Origin: Vibrio sp. 14G-20
GTDB taxonomy: Bacteria > Pseudomonadota > Gammaproteobacteria > Enterobacterales > Vibrionaceae
DNA: 64,000 bases
Direction of reading: 5' to 3'
Assembly (NCBI RefSeq): GCF_026241515.1
Contig: NZ_JAPHPW010000008.1
Coordinates: forward strand, 164,326-228,325
Shown here: piece by piece, positions 26,287 to 35,627 of the stretch
How positions within the stretch are numbered: position 1 is the stretch's first letter
How the letters are laid out: each line of letters begins with the position of its first letter
Program-made: the position numbers and the translations under genes
Notes under the pieces: generated by a model
Seen by the model: the letters and a program-made list of their open reading frames with translations, nothing else
What the model was told of the DNA's origin: nothing
Database searches by the model: none

Positions 26287-27615
26287 ATGAAGCTCAAATA
26301 TTTACCGATTCTCCCTTCATCTGGGGTGGTTTTACTAGGTAGTACTTTCCTAAGTAGCATTGTCCTAAGTGCTAACGCGTGGGCCGCTGAAGAGCAAGAG
26401 TGGGGCATCGCTGCGATGTTCCGTACTGCGAGCATCCCTTATGACACGTCTGGTGGTGACCAATCGGTTAACTCATTCGTACCGATGTTGTTTTTCAAGA
26501 ACGATTATGTATTCATTGACGGTACCGAGATGGGGGCATATCTCTATCAAACGGACGATGAGAAGTGGTCTTTCAATGCTATCTCCCGCATGCGTTTTAT
26601 TGATATCCCCGCTTCTGAACAGAACGCAATCGAAGGCGATACGGCGGATTTCGGTGCTCAACTGACCTACCAGCTTGATGATTCTTGGTCTGTCGAGACG
26701 GAATTAATGAGCGATAGTGAATACAACTTCCACGGTAACTTACGTGCTAAAGCTAAGTATGAAACCGGAGATTGGGAGTTTTACCCGAGCGCGACACTTC
26801 GTTATAAAAGTGCTGACTTCAACAGTCAGTATTACTCCGCGTCTAATGAAACCATTGGTGCTGGTGTTGACTTAAATGTTGGTGTTGAAACGCGTTACCA
26901 TGTGGTTTCAAACTTGTACTTATTGGGTTCAACCAGTGTGACTCGATTGGACGATAACGCTTACGATTCGTCGATTGTTGAAGACCGTTATCAAGGTGAA
27001 TTGTACCTTGGCTTTGGTTTCTTTAACGACAAAGAGAAAGCACCCAAACCTAAGCTGAGTAATGCGCCGTATTTACGTGTCGCACATGGTTGGGCAACGC
27101 CATCCAATATTGGCGATATCATGAAGTTCAATACAGAGAAAGACGAATACAATAACCAGCTGACCTCATTCTTCTATGGACACCCGTTAACCGATGAGAT
27201 CTTCGGCTTTCCATTGGACATCTACCTAACGCCGGGTATCGCACACCACTGGAGTTCAGACGTTCAATCCAGCAGTACCGAATATATTATCGCAATCAAA
27301 GCGTACTACACCTTTGATTGGCCAACCCAATGGCGATTTGGTGTTGCAGAAGGTATGTCGTACATCGATTCGATTACCTACATCGAAGGCTCGGAGATGG
27401 ACCGTAAAGGGTATACCGCGAGCCATCTGTTGAACTACTTAGACTTCTCATTTGATGTGAACGTCGGCGATTTAATCGGTAAGAACGATTTGAACAATTT
27501 GTGGTTCGGCTACTCGTTACATCATCGTTCTGCGATCTTTGAAAACGCCTCACAGTTTGGTCGTATCAAAGGCGGCAGCAACTACAACACCGTTTACTTC
27601 CAGTATGAGTTCTAA
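26287..27615 (+). CDS. MipA/OmpV-family outer-membrane protein
   Basis: A 442-residue outer-membrane barrel. It has a signal peptide (GVVLLGSTFLSSIVLSANAWA, cleavage before AEEQEW), then a run of amphipathic beta strands and a C-terminal aromatic residue (VYFQYEF) as needed for BAM insertion. GIAAMFRTASIPYDT, FVPMLFFKNDYVFIDGTEMG and GFGFFND are typical of the MipA/OmpV (MltA-interacting) family, although this protein is longer than the usual 250-300 residues. The ATG at 26287 is chosen because the signal peptide then follows directly; the frame extends 20 codons upstream. A terminator follows at 27742. Confidence 0.75.
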   Translation: MKLKYLPILPSSGVVLLGSTFLSSIVLSANAWAAEEQEWGIAAMFRTASIPYDTSGGDQSVNSFVPMLFFKNDYVFIDGTEMGAYLYQTDDEKWSFNAISRMRFIDIPASEQNAIEGDTADFGAQLTYQLDDSWSVETELMSDSEYNFHGNLRAKAKYETGDWEFYPSATLRYKSADFNSQYYSASNETIGAGVDLNVGVETRYHVVSNLYLLGSTSVTRLDDNAYDSSIVEDRYQGELYLGFGFFNDKEKAPKPKLSNAPYLRVAHGWATPSNIGDIMKFNTEKDEYNNQLTSFFYGHPLTDEIFGFPLDIYLTPGIAHHWSSDVQSSSTEYIIAIKAYYTFDWPTQWRFGVAEGMSYIDSITYIEGSEMDRKGYTASHLLNYLDFSFDVNVGDLIGKNDLNNLWFGYSLHHRSAIFENASQFGRIKGGSNYNTVYFQYEF

Positions 27616-27741
27616 GCGCAGCGTTTAACTGTGGTTGTTATATATACGGTTTTCAACGGTAGCTTTTAGCCGTAGTTTACTAAGTACTACTTACATTTGA
27701 CCTCGCTTCTATAGCCTTCGCTAGTGTTAGCGTGGTTAATC

Positions 27742-27785
27742 AGCCTGATAGCAAAAGGTTTTCACTTTGCTGTCAGGCTTTTTTG
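27742..27785 (+). terminator. Terminator after the MipA/OmpV gene
   Basis: Stem AGCCTGATAGCAAA (27742-27755) pairs with TTTGCTGTCAGGCT (27766-27779) with one wobble pair, followed by six T residues. Confidence 0.82.
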
Positions 27786-27796
27786 TTTGAGACTTG

Positions 27797-27805
27797 TGAT
27801 ATAAT
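27797..27805 (+). promoter_or_regulatory. Extended -10 promoter element of hrpA
   Basis: TGATATAAT is a consensus extended -10 (TG-N-TATAAT). No good -35 is visible, as is common for this promoter class. It lies 37 bp upstream of the hrpA start. Confidence 0.55.
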
Positions 27806-27841
27806 CGCGCGAGTTTAATAAGTACAAGAATAGGACACGCT

Positions 27842-30800
27842 TTGACTTCGTCTCCGGAAAAAGCAGACAACAACAAGAATGCAGCACAGCCGAGTTCTCC
27901 AAAGAACGAAGCGAAATCGAATAAGCCTGCATCGAACCGACCTGCTAAGCAATTAAAAGCTAAACAACCAAAAACTAATCAACCAAAAGCTACACCTGCT
28001 GATCATTCAGCAGCAGCCAATACAAAAGCATCTCAAAATAGCCCAGCTTCTCTTCGTAAAGCGCTCAACGAATGCATGATGCGCGATCGCTTCCGTTTGA
28101 GTAAGCGAATTGCTGGTGCGAGTAGAATTAAAAACGAACAATCTAAGAACGTTGTCTTCGATGAGATAGCGTTAGACATTGCCAAGTCAATGATGACGGC
28201 AAATCAGCGTGCCTCGCACAAACCAACCATCGAATACCCAGAGATTCTCCCTGTTAGCCAAAAGCGCGATGATATTGCGAAAGCCATTTCTGAAAACCAA
28301 GTGGTTATCGTGGCGGGCGAAACGGGTTCGGGTAAAACCACTCAGTTACCAAAGATTTGTTCTGAGCTTGGCCGTGGTCGCTTTGGCCTAATTGGTCACA
28401 CTCAGCCTCGTCGTCTTGCGGCACGTTCAGTTGCCAACCGCATTGCGGAAGAGATGGAAACACAGCTGGGTGATTTTGTCGGTTATAAGGTTCGTTTTAA
28501 CGACCAAATTTCTGATAACACGCAAATCAAACTGATGACCGACGGTATTCTACTGGCGGAAATTCAGCATGACCGTTTCTTAAGTCAATACGACACCATC
28601 ATCATCGATGAAGCCCACGAACGCAGTCTGAACATTGACTTCATCATGGGTTACTTAAGAGAGCTTCTGCCAAAGCGTCCTGATCTGAAAGTGATCATCA
28701 CGTCGGCGACCATCGATCCTGAGCGTTTCTCGAAGCACTTTAACAATGCACCGATCATTGAAGTATCAGGTCGTACTTACCCTGTCGATACGCGTTACCG
28801 CCCATTAGGTGGTGATGAAAGTGATTCAGACCGCGACCAAATCGAAGGCATCTTTGAAGCCGTTGATGAGCTGTGTGATGAAGGGCAAGGCGATATTTTG
28901 ATCTTCATGAACGGTGAGCGAGAAATTCGTGATACCGCAGATGCATTAAGTAAACGTAACCTGCGTGATACTGAAATTGTTCCGCTGTACGCACGTCTAT
29001 CGGCGGGTGAACAGAACCGAATCTTCCAGTCTCACACTGGTCGACGTATCGTTCTGGCAACCAACGTGGCAGAAACCTCGTTAACCGTTCCGGGTATCAA
29101 GTATGTAATCGACCCGGGTACAGCGCGTATTAGCCGTTACAGCTACCGCACCAAAGTACAACGCCTACCGATCGAGCCAGTGTCTCAAGCGAGTGCAAAT
29201 CAGCGTAAAGGTCGTTGTGGTCGTGTTGCGGAAGGTATCTGTATTCGTCTTTACTCTGAGGAAGATTTCGAATCACGCCCAGAGTTTACGGACCCTGAGA
29301 TCCTTCGTACTAACCTAGCATCCGTTATCCTTCAGATGACAGCGCTAGGCCTAGGTGACATTCAAGCATTCCCATTTGTTGAAGCGCCCGATAAGCGCAA
29401 TATTCAAGATGGTGTAAGGCTGCTTGAAGAGCTTGGTGCGATCGCGACTGTCGAACCGTCTGCGAACAAAAACAAGAACCATGGCGACGACAAGAAGAAG
29501 CTAACGGCAATTGGTCGTAAGCTTGCTAAGCTGCCGATTGATCCACGTTTAGCGCGGATGGTGATTGAAGCGCCAAGCAACCGCTGTCTACACGAAGTGA
29601 TGGTGATTGCGTCTGCATTGTCGATTCAAGATCCGCGTGAGCGTCCGTCAGACAAACAACAATCGTCTGATGATAAGCACAAGCGCTTCTTCGATAAAGA
29701 GTCAGATTTTATTACGTTTGTGAACCTATGGGATTACGTTAAGCAGCAGCAAAAAGCGCTGTCGAGTAACCAGTTCCGCAAACAGTGTAAGCAAGATTAC
29801 CTGAACTATTTACGTATCCGTGAATGGCAAGATGTGTACTTCCAAATTCACCAAGCAATGCGTGAATTGGACACTAAGCTGAATACGGAACCGGGCAGCT
29901 ACGATGGCATTCACATGTCTTTGCTGTCAGGTCTGCTTTCACACATCGGTATGAAAGACCAAGAGAAGAATGAGTATCAAGGTGCCCGTAATGCACGCTT
30001 CCATATCTTCCCTGCGTCTGGCCTATTTAAAAAACAGCCTAAGTGGATCATGTCTGCTGAGCTGGTGGAAACCTCAAAGCTTTGGGGCCGTGTTATCGCG
30101 AAGATTCAACCTGAATGGATTGAACCACTAGCGAAACACCTGATTAAGCGCAGCTACAGCGAACCACATTGGTCGAAGAAGCAAGCGGCAGTAATGGCAC
30201 ACGAAAAAGTGATGCTTTACGGAATCCCAATCGTACCTAAGCGCCTTGTGAACTACGGCGCGATCGATGCCACCGTCAGCCGTGAGTTGTTTGTACGCAG
30301 TGCATTAGTAGAAGGTGAGTGGGAAACCAAACACGCTTTCTTCAAGCAGAACCGTAAGCTTCTTCAAGAAGTCGAAGAGCTAGAGCATAAATCGCGTCGT
30401 CGTGACATCTTGATCGACGATGATGAGCTGTTCGACTTCTATGACCAACGTGTTGGTGAAGAGGCGGTTTCTGGCCGTCACTTTGATACATGGTGGAAGA
30501 AGACCAGCCAGAAAACACCAGAGCTGCTTAACTTCGAAAAGTCGATGCTGTTCCGAGGCGATGCTAGCCACGTTACCGATTTGGATTACCCGAACTTCTG
30601 GCACCAAAACGGTATCAAGCTGAAGCTGAGCTACCAATTTGAGCCGGGCGACGATAACGATGGTGTAACGGTACACATTCCTCTACCTATCTTGAACCAG
30701 ATCGACCAAAACGGTTTTGATTGGCAGATCCCGGGTCTACGTCAAGAGCTAGTAATTAGCCTAATTAAGTCGTTACCTAAAACGCTACGCCGTAACTTTG

Positions 30801-31942
30801 TGCCTGCGCCAAACTACGCGGATGCGTTCTTAGCTCGTGTGACACCGTTAGAAGCGCCGTTGTTGGATTCTCTTGAGAAAGAGCTACGCCGCATGACAGG
30901 TGTCGAAGTGGTACGTGACGACTGGAAGTTAGACCAGATCCCTGAGCACTTAAAGGTAACATTCCGCGCCGTGGATCATCGTAAGCGTAAGCTGAAAGAA
31001 CAGAAAGACTTACATGAACTGAAAGAAAGCCTGAAAGACAAGGTTCAAGAAACGCTTTCTAAAGTGGCAGACGACGATATCGAGCAGCAGAACCTGCATA
31101 CGTGGAGCTTTGGTGAGTTACTAAAAGTCTACCAACAGAAGCGTGGCGGCTACGATGTTAAAGCCTTCCCTGCGCTGGTGGATTCTAAAGATAGCGTAGA
31201 GATCAAACTGTTCGAAACCGAGCAAGAGCAGATCTCAGCAATGAAATCGGGTCAGCGTCGTTTAATCTTGTTGAACGTACCATCGCCGATCAAATACTTG
31301 CACTCTAACTTGCCGAACAAATCGAAACTTGGCTTGTATTTCAACCCATACGGACAGGTACTCGACCTTATCGATGACTGTATCGCTTGTGGTATTGATA
31401 AGCTAATTGAAGAGAAGGGCGGTTTAGTTTGGGAGCCAGAGCAGTTTGAAGCACTGAAAGAACACGTGCGTGCAGAGTTGGGTGACAGCGTAGTTGAGAT
31501 TGCTCAACAGGTTGAAACCATCTTAACCACGGCATTCAGCATCAGTAAAAAGCTGAAAGGACGTGTTGATCTTTCTATGGCATTTGCGCTTTCAGACATC
31601 AAAGCTCAGGTAGAAGGTTTGATTTTTAAGGGGTTTGCCACAGAATGCGGGTGGAAACGTCTGCCGGATATTCTACGCTATATGAAAGCCATTGAGCGTC
31701 GAATGGAAAAACTGCCGATTGACCCGAACAAAGATCGTCTTCATATGATCAAAGTTGAGTCAGTAATGAACGATTACAAAGAGCTGCTGAATAAGATTCC
31801 AAAAGGGATCGCGGTTCCAGAAAATGTAAAAGAGGTGCGTTGGATGATAGAAGAGCTTCGTGTAAGCTTCTTCGCACAGCAGCTCGGTACGCCTTACCCA
31901 GTTTCAGATAAGCGTGTTAAAAACGCTATTGATGCTTGCTAA
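27842..31942 (+). CDS. hrpA: ATP-dependent RNA helicase HrpA
   Basis: A 1366-residue DEAH-box helicase; in bacteria HrpA acts in mRNA processing and in rescue of stalled or collided ribosomes. Motifs: Q-less DEAH core with Walker A AGETGSGKTTQ, TQPRRLAA, DEAHERSLN, TSATIDPERF, NVAETSLTVPG, QRKGRCGRV; then winged-helix and ratchet regions, OB-fold, and the long C-terminal DUF3418 region (about 780-1366). A Lys/Pro/Ala-rich N-terminal extension of about 75 residues precedes the conserved MMRDRFRLSKRI. The TTG start is supported by AGGA six bases upstream. Single gene with its own promoter. Confidence 0.95.
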   Translation: MTSSPEKADNNKNAAQPSSPKNEAKSNKPASNRPAKQLKAKQPKTNQPKATPADHSAAANTKASQNSPASLRKALNECMMRDRFRLSKRIAGASRIKNEQSKNVVFDEIALDIAKSMMTANQRASHKPTIEYPEILPVSQKRDDIAKAISENQVVIVAGETGSGKTTQLPKICSELGRGRFGLIGHTQPRRLAARSVANRIAEEMETQLGDFVGYKVRFNDQISDNTQIKLMTDGILLAEIQHDRFLSQYDTIIIDEAHERSLNIDFIMGYLRELLPKRPDLKVIITSATIDPERFSKHFNNAPIIEVSGRTYPVDTRYRPLGGDESDSDRDQIEGIFEAVDELCDEGQGDILIFMNGEREIRDTADALSKRNLRDTEIVPLYARLSAGEQNRIFQSHTGRRIVLATNVAETSLTVPGIKYVIDPGTARISRYSYRTKVQRLPIEPVSQASANQRKGRCGRVAEGICIRLYSEEDFESRPEFTDPEILRTNLASVILQMTALGLGDIQAFPFVEAPDKRNIQDGVRLLEELGAIATVEPSANKNKNHGDDKKKLTAIGRKLAKLPIDPRLARMVIEAPSNRCLHEVMVIASALSIQDPRERPSDKQQSSDDKHKRFFDKESDFITFVNLWDYVKQQQKALSSNQFRKQCKQDYLNYLRIREWQDVYFQIHQAMRELDTKLNTEPGSYDGIHMSLLSGLLSHIGMKDQEKNEYQGARNARFHIFPASGLFKKQPKWIMSAELVETSKLWGRVIAKIQPEWIEPLAKHLIKRSYSEPHWSKKQAAVMAHEKVMLYGIPIVPKRLVNYGAIDATVSRELFVRSALVEGEWETKHAFFKQNRKLLQEVEELEHKSRRRDILIDDDELFDFYDQRVGEEAVSGRHFDTWWKKTSQKTPELLNFEKSMLFRGDASHVTDLDYPNFWHQNGIKLKLSYQFEPGDDNDGVTVHIPLPILNQIDQNGFDWQIPGLRQELVISLIKSLPKTLRRNFVPAPNYADAFLARVTPLEAPLLDSLEKELRRMTGVEVVRDDWKLDQIPEHLKVTFRAVDHRKRKLKEQKDLHELKESLKDKVQETLSKVADDDIEQQNLHTWSFGELLKVYQQKRGGYDVKAFPALVDSKDSVEIKLFETEQEQISAMKSGQRRLILLNVPSPIKYLHSNLPNKSKLGLYFNPYGQVLDLIDDCIACGIDKLIEEKGGLVWEPEQFEALKEHVRAELGDSVVEIAQQVETILTTAFSISKKLKGRVDLSMAFALSDIKAQVEGLIFKGFATECGWKRLPDILRYMKAIERRMEKLPIDPNKDRLHMIKVESVMNDYKELLNKIPKGIAVPENVKEVRWMIEELRVSFFAQQLGTPYPVSDKRVKNAIDAC

Positions 31943-32084
31943 AGGAATAAAGCTAGACGCAATGGCAAGGTTTGGGTATAAATCTTGCTTATTGCATTAC
32001 TAATTAAATAGTTACTACAAAAAGGGCGACTTGGTGGCAATTTATTACCACGCAAGGCCTGCCACTAGGACGAAAAGGTCGAAT

Positions 32085-32579
32085 ATGAAAAAAACGTTAT
32101 TGGCACTAGCACTGCTAGGTGCATCTTCAACAGCAATGGCTGATTCTTGGTTGTACGGCGGTGTAATGGGTGGTCAAAACTCATTAGGCAATAAAGAAGA
32201 GACAGCGATGGGTATCCACGTGGGTACAGGCATCCTGCCACTAATCGGTATTGAAGCGGGTTACTGGGATCTAGGTTCTTTCGACAGCGTTAAGTACGGC
32301 AACCGTGACCTAACAAACCTAGATGCAAGCACAGCTTACCTAGCAATCAAACCAAGCATCGACTTTGGCCCTCTTCATGTATACGCGAAGGCTGGTATTC
32401 ACTCTTACGATCTTAAAGGCGACGGCTTCAAGCAATCAAGTGAAGATGTAATGTACGGTGTAGGCGCAGAATACTTCATCTTTGGTCCACTATCTGTAGG
32501 CGCTAGCTACCAAAACTTCAAAATGAAAGATGACGACTCTGGCGTATTCACGCTAAACGCAACTATCCACCTACTGTAA
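32085..32579 (+). CDS. Small outer-membrane beta-barrel protein (OmpA/OmpX-like eight-stranded type)
   Basis: A 164-residue protein with a clear signal peptide (KKTLLALALLGASSTAMA, then DSWLYGG) and alternating strands typical of an eight-stranded barrel (GIEAGYWDLGSF, AYLAIKPSIDFGPLHVYAKAGIHSYDL, DVMYGVGAEYFIFGPLSVGASYQNF, FTLNATIHLL). No OmpA peptidoglycan-binding domain. The ATG at 32085 has AAAGG six bases before it; the frame continues 18 codons upstream without signal-peptide character. A strong hairpin follows. Function not known; such barrels often act in adhesion or envelope stress. Confidence 0.78.
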   Translation: MKKTLLALALLGASSTAMADSWLYGGVMGGQNSLGNKEETAMGIHVGTGILPLIGIEAGYWDLGSFDSVKYGNRDLTNLDASTAYLAIKPSIDFGPLHVYAKAGIHSYDLKGDGFKQSSEDVMYGVGAEYFIFGPLSVGASYQNFKMKDDDSGVFTLNATIHLL

Positions 32580-32641
32580 TTAATCAGTAAGGCGATCGTA
32601 AATAACGGTCGGATAGCCGTTAAAGAGTTCGTAGAATTCAT

Positions 32642-32675
32642 AAAAAATGCCAGCTTGATAGCTGGCATTTTTGTA
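32642..32675 (+). terminator. Terminator of the small barrel gene
   Basis: Twelve-bp stem AAAAATGCCAGC (32643-32654) / GCTGGCATTTTT (32661-32672), loop TTGATA. Confidence 0.88.
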
Positions 32676-32731
32676 TCTGTTAACCGTGTAATCGCTACTC
32701 TGCTTTCTTGTGACAGATAGCGGGCAGACGG

Positions 32732-33562
32732 CTACTTTTTACTGTTTAGAATACGCTGGATTCTTGGGTTAATAGCTTTACCGTGTTGGCTTTCATACTC
32801 TTCGCGTTTCAAGTCGTTTAGGTTCTTCACTGAGTTAGCGGCAAGCAGGAATTGCGGCAATTCCGTTTCTAACATGCCTTTCTCATCTAAACGCTTTGCT
32901 TCCAAGTAGTATTTCTTAAACAGGCCATCGAGTTTGTTTTCAGCCGTACGCTTTAAATCGTACAGTTTATTCTGGATTAACCATTGCTCAATCTTATTAT
33001 CTGCAGAGCGTGACAACACTCGAATACGGCTATCCAACAACTCTTCTTCAGTCAAAGAATCTTTCAGGATCCAAAGCTCACCCATTTGCGGCGGCCAACT
33101 GTTGCCAAGTTGAATACGTTCATGACAGTGCATTAGCACGCGGTTAAGGCCGTCTGAATCGACTGAGTTAGCAAATTCAATAAACTTACCGCTCGGCTCG
33201 CTACCGTATTGGTATTCCCATTGTGTTTCGTACACGCTTAAGAAAGAACCAAACACATGGATACACCAATCAGTCAGCTCTAACTCTGCCGGATCTTGAT
33301 CGACAACAGGCACTTTTTGAGACGAGCCTGCGTCGGTAGCGTTAGGTGTCGCTACATTAACTTCAGTGCTTTTTGCTTCAATTATTTCAGATCGTGCAGG
33401 AACGTCAGATACAACAGGCTCAGAAGGTTGGCTTTTTGCCTTTTTGAATGAGCTGCTGCCTGAAGCGTTCAGATGGGCTAAGCTTTTGTCTATACCCATT
33501 TCCTTGAGCTTGTCCTGCATTTCCTGAATATTGAGCGGTCTTCTGCTGTTGTTGTCTTTCAT
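32732..33562 (-). CDS. Putative replication-related protein, lambda P-like layout
   Basis: A 276-residue protein. After a Ser/Ala-rich N-terminal 90 residues comes a helical core: IHVFGSFLSVYETQWEYQYG, GLNRVLMHCHERIQLGNSWPPQMGELWIL (about residues 100-175), then a long charged helical tail. The pattern of an aromatic helix, a Trp ahead of a G/E segment, and WPPxxGE/F resembles phage replication protein P (helicase-loader) families; I offer this as resemblance only. The ATG has GAGAAG seven bases upstream. It overlaps the end of the upstream DnaT-like gene by 143 bp in another frame. No phage genes surround it. Confidence 0.6.
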   Translation of the reverse strand: MKDNNSRRPLNIQEMQDKLKEMGIDKSLAHLNASGSSSFKKAKSQPSEPVVSDVPARSEIIEAKSTEVNVATPNATDAGSSQKVPVVDQDPAELELTDWCIHVFGSFLSVYETQWEYQYGSEPSGKFIEFANSVDSDGLNRVLMHCHERIQLGNSWPPQMGELWILKDSLTEEELLDSRIRVLSRSADNKIEQWLIQNKLYDLKRTAENKLDGLFKKYYLEAKRLDEKGMLETELPQFLLAANSVKNLNDLKREEYESQHGKAINPRIQRILNSKK

Positions 33563-34226
33563 TTTGCTTCTCGTTAACTAGCCAGTACTGCAGCTTGGAT
33601 TCAATCCGAGATAGTGGCATTAATTCATTAGCTTTGGCTTTATACCAAAGGACAAATTTCTTCCATACTAAACTATGGTCACCGGCCAAGCCGGAGAATT
33701 TAAACGCACGTTCTGCCCATGATGGGATCTCTTCTTCGTTGAGATCATGAGTAGAAACGGTGTTGCTGTTCATTGAGCCTCGGCCTTGTGGGCGAGGAGC
33801 ATATTGCGTGTTTTGCATTGGTGCCGGAGCAGGCTGAAACTTGGGTGCAGGTGCAGGTGCAGGTGCAGTAGAGTAAACCGGAATACTATTGACCGGTTGA
33901 GTTTCAACTTGAACCGCAGCTTGCTCTTGCTCAATGAGCATTTTGAACACGTGTATCTCTTTCTTGTCTCGATAATCTACTTTTACTTTATCGAGGAAAC
34001 CTTGGTCGACTAGACACTTAAGGCAATCGGCTAAACCGAACGTCGAGAGAGCACAAAGTTGACTTGCTGATTGTAGGCACACATTGGTGAAACCGAACTC
34101 ATCAGCACCATCTGCAAGCATCAATAAAACCAGTTTTTCTGCTGGGCTAGAAGTATTCACTTGCCAAGCTAAATAAGAATATTTGGCGCTCAATATCGTG
34201 TTCTCAAAAAGGTAAGTCGTTGTCAC
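33420..34226 (-). CDS. DnaT-like putative primosomal / DNA-binding protein
   Basis: A 268-residue protein in three parts: an N-terminal helix-turn-helix region (about 1-95; SPAEKLVLLMLADGADEFGF, SASQLCALSTFGLADCLKCLVDQGFL), a Pro/Ala-rich linker (APAPAPAPKFQPAPAPMQ and following, about 118-160), and a C-terminal SWAERAFKFSGLAGDHSLVW...FVLWYKAKANELMPLSRIESKLQYWL segment that resembles the DnaT ssDNA-binding region, ending in the conserved-looking FRQQLIQKGKKP. The start is GTG (34224-34226) with only a weak Shine-Dalgarno. DnaT acts with PriA/PriB and a helicase loader in replication restart; the downstream partner here is lambda P-like, which fits. This is inference. Confidence 0.6.
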   Translation of the reverse strand: MTTTYLFENTILSAKYSYLAWQVNTSSPAEKLVLLMLADGADEFGFTNVCLQSASQLCALSTFGLADCLKCLVDQGFLDKVKVDYRDKKEIHVFKMLIEQEQAAVQVETQPVNSIPVYSTAPAPAPAPKFQPAPAPMQNTQYAPRPQGRGSMNSNTVSTHDLNEEEIPSWAERAFKFSGLAGDHSLVWKKFVLWYKAKANELMPLSRIESKLQYWLVNEKQNERQQQQKTAQYSGNAGQAQGNGYRQKLSPSERFRQQLIQKGKKPTF

Positions 34227-34552
34227 TATTGTAAGTCACCCCTTACCGAATTTATAGCAACTTAACAGAAAACGACATTAGTAAGCCAAATATTGACCAT
34301 AAGGAGAGGTCTGCCCCAAAAAGTAAGCCTACACTCATTCATTCTCGTGGGTTATGCCTGGATTCACTAAGCAAATATCGATAACGATTTAAAGTGCTAG
34401 CACTCTTTTTCGGCTAAGAATGGCCAATTTACTTTGGTATTCGGTTCGTCAAAAACAGCTCGTTTTTATTGATATTCATTGACCGTTCTCTCACTTACTC
34501 GCCCGTTTACTTACCCTTCCATACATAAAGTGTATTTAATTTATAAAACACC

Positions 34553-34609
34553 TTGATATGATCAATATTTGCGCTATTATGACGATAAGTCAGAAATGAC
34601 GAAGCGTCA
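34553..34609 (+). promoter_or_regulatory. tetR promoter with two tandem operator palindromes
   Basis: -35 TTGATA (34553-34558), 16-bp spacer, -10 TATTAT (34575-34580). Two operator-like palindromes follow: TGACGATAAGTCA (34580-34592) and TGACGAAGCGTCA (34597-34609). They overlap the -10 and the predicted start site, a position that fits autorepression. The rest of the 495-bp gap to the DnaT-like gene holds a 12-bp palindrome AGTGCTAGCACT (34393-34404) and nothing else clear. Confidence 0.65.
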
Positions 34610-34721
34610 CAAAATGGTTAAGTACATGAATTTGCTATTCGTGTTAATATATTAAACAGGAGTGTTTTAAATACTGACTCAGCTTAGGTGATAGCTAAGC
34701 GAAAATACGGACTGAGAAATT

Positions 34722-35507
34722 ATGTTTGGCTTTGGTTGTAAAGGCGATAAGCAAAGTATCTTTGGTTGTAAAGGCGGCTTGTCTAAAAAGCAGCAGTCTA
34801 TTGCAGACCGAGAAGTAGAATTGATGTTGTTAGCGAAAGATCTGGTTCGAGAGCAAGGGTTCGGAAACCTCACGATGGATAAGCTAACGGCAGCGAGCTC
34901 TTATTCGAAAGGTACGATATATAATCACTTTTGTAGCAAAGAAGACGTGGTTTTAGCGTTGTGTATTCATTCTTTAAAGGCCGAGGCACTGATGTTTACT
35001 CGTTCTGGAGAGTTTGAAGGTAACACACGCGAAAAGATCGTCGCACTGCACGTTGCTTATCGAATCTATGCGCGCATGGAGCCGGTACTATCAACCTGTG
35101 CGATCATGGCAAAAAGCCCGTGGGTACTAGAGAAAGCGTCTAGTGCACGTGTAACCGAGATGAACGAACTCGAAGAATTGGTGATTGAACAAGCCGATTC
35201 AATGGTTAACCAAGCAGTAGAAGTGGGTGACCTAAAGTTCTCTTCTGGTGTGGGTTCAGATGCCATCGTGTTTGCAAACTGGTCAATCGCATTTGGTTCA
35301 AATGCCTTGTCACAGAACGCATCAAACAGTCATTGTATTAAGCGGTTACAAGACCCATATTCAGTATTACATAACGCGAATATGCTGCTCGACGGCCTGA
35401 ACTGGCAGCCCCTTTCTACCGATTGGGACTACCGTAAAACCTGGCGTCGTGTAGAACAAGAACTGTTCAGTGAAGAGATCGCTTACTTAGAATCAGTAGG
35501 TCGATAG
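34722..35507 (+). CDS. TetR/AcrR-family transcriptional regulator
   Basis: A 261-residue regulator. The HTH lies at about residues 35-75 (LLAKDLVREQGFGNLTMDKLTAASSYSKGTIYNHFCSKEDVV); the rest is the helical ligand-binding and dimerisation part. It has an odd N-terminal extension with a Cys-containing motif repeated ten residues apart (FGCKG...FGCKG). It starts immediately upstream of an MMPL pump operon on the same strand and is flanked by four copies of one palindrome, so it most likely represses itself and the pump. The ligand is unknown. A downstream TTG at 34779 could be an alternative start that skips the repeated motif. Confidence 0.85.
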   Translation: MFGFGCKGDKQSIFGCKGGLSKKQQSIADREVELMLLAKDLVREQGFGNLTMDKLTAASSYSKGTIYNHFCSKEDVVLALCIHSLKAEALMFTRSGEFEGNTREKIVALHVAYRIYARMEPVLSTCAIMAKSPWVLEKASSARVTEMNELEELVIEQADSMVNQAVEVGDLKFSSGVGSDAIVFANWSIAFGSNALSQNASNSHCIKRLQDPYSVLHNANMLLDGLNWQPLSTDWDYRKTWRRVEQELFSEEIAYLESVGR

Positions 35508-35515
35508 CTTCTATT

Positions 35516-35540
35516 AAGCCCACTTATGTGGGTTTATTAA
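35516..35540 (+). terminator. Terminator of the tetR gene
   Basis: Stem AAGCCCAC (35516-35523) / GTGGGTTT (35528-35535), loop TTAT, followed by ATTAATAA; the T-run is short. Confidence 0.55.
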
Positions 35541-35550
35541 TAACCATTTA

Positions 35551-35563
35551 TGACGATTCGTCA
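35551..35563. promoter_or_regulatory. TetR operator candidate, upstream site of the pump operon
   Basis: TGACGATTCGTCA, a perfect palindrome around a central T; same sequence family as the sites before tetR and the site at 35663. Confidence 0.65.
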
Positions 35564-35627
35564 CAAACTTAAGTTTAGCCTAATGTGGTTTAGGTTTTCT
35601 TGAGTGTATGACCAAGAATTGTGTCTT

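Noticed and set aside
32732..34226. Prophage remnant
   Set aside because: Only replication-like resemblance; no integrase, structural or lysis genes and flanked by ordinary chromosomal genes.
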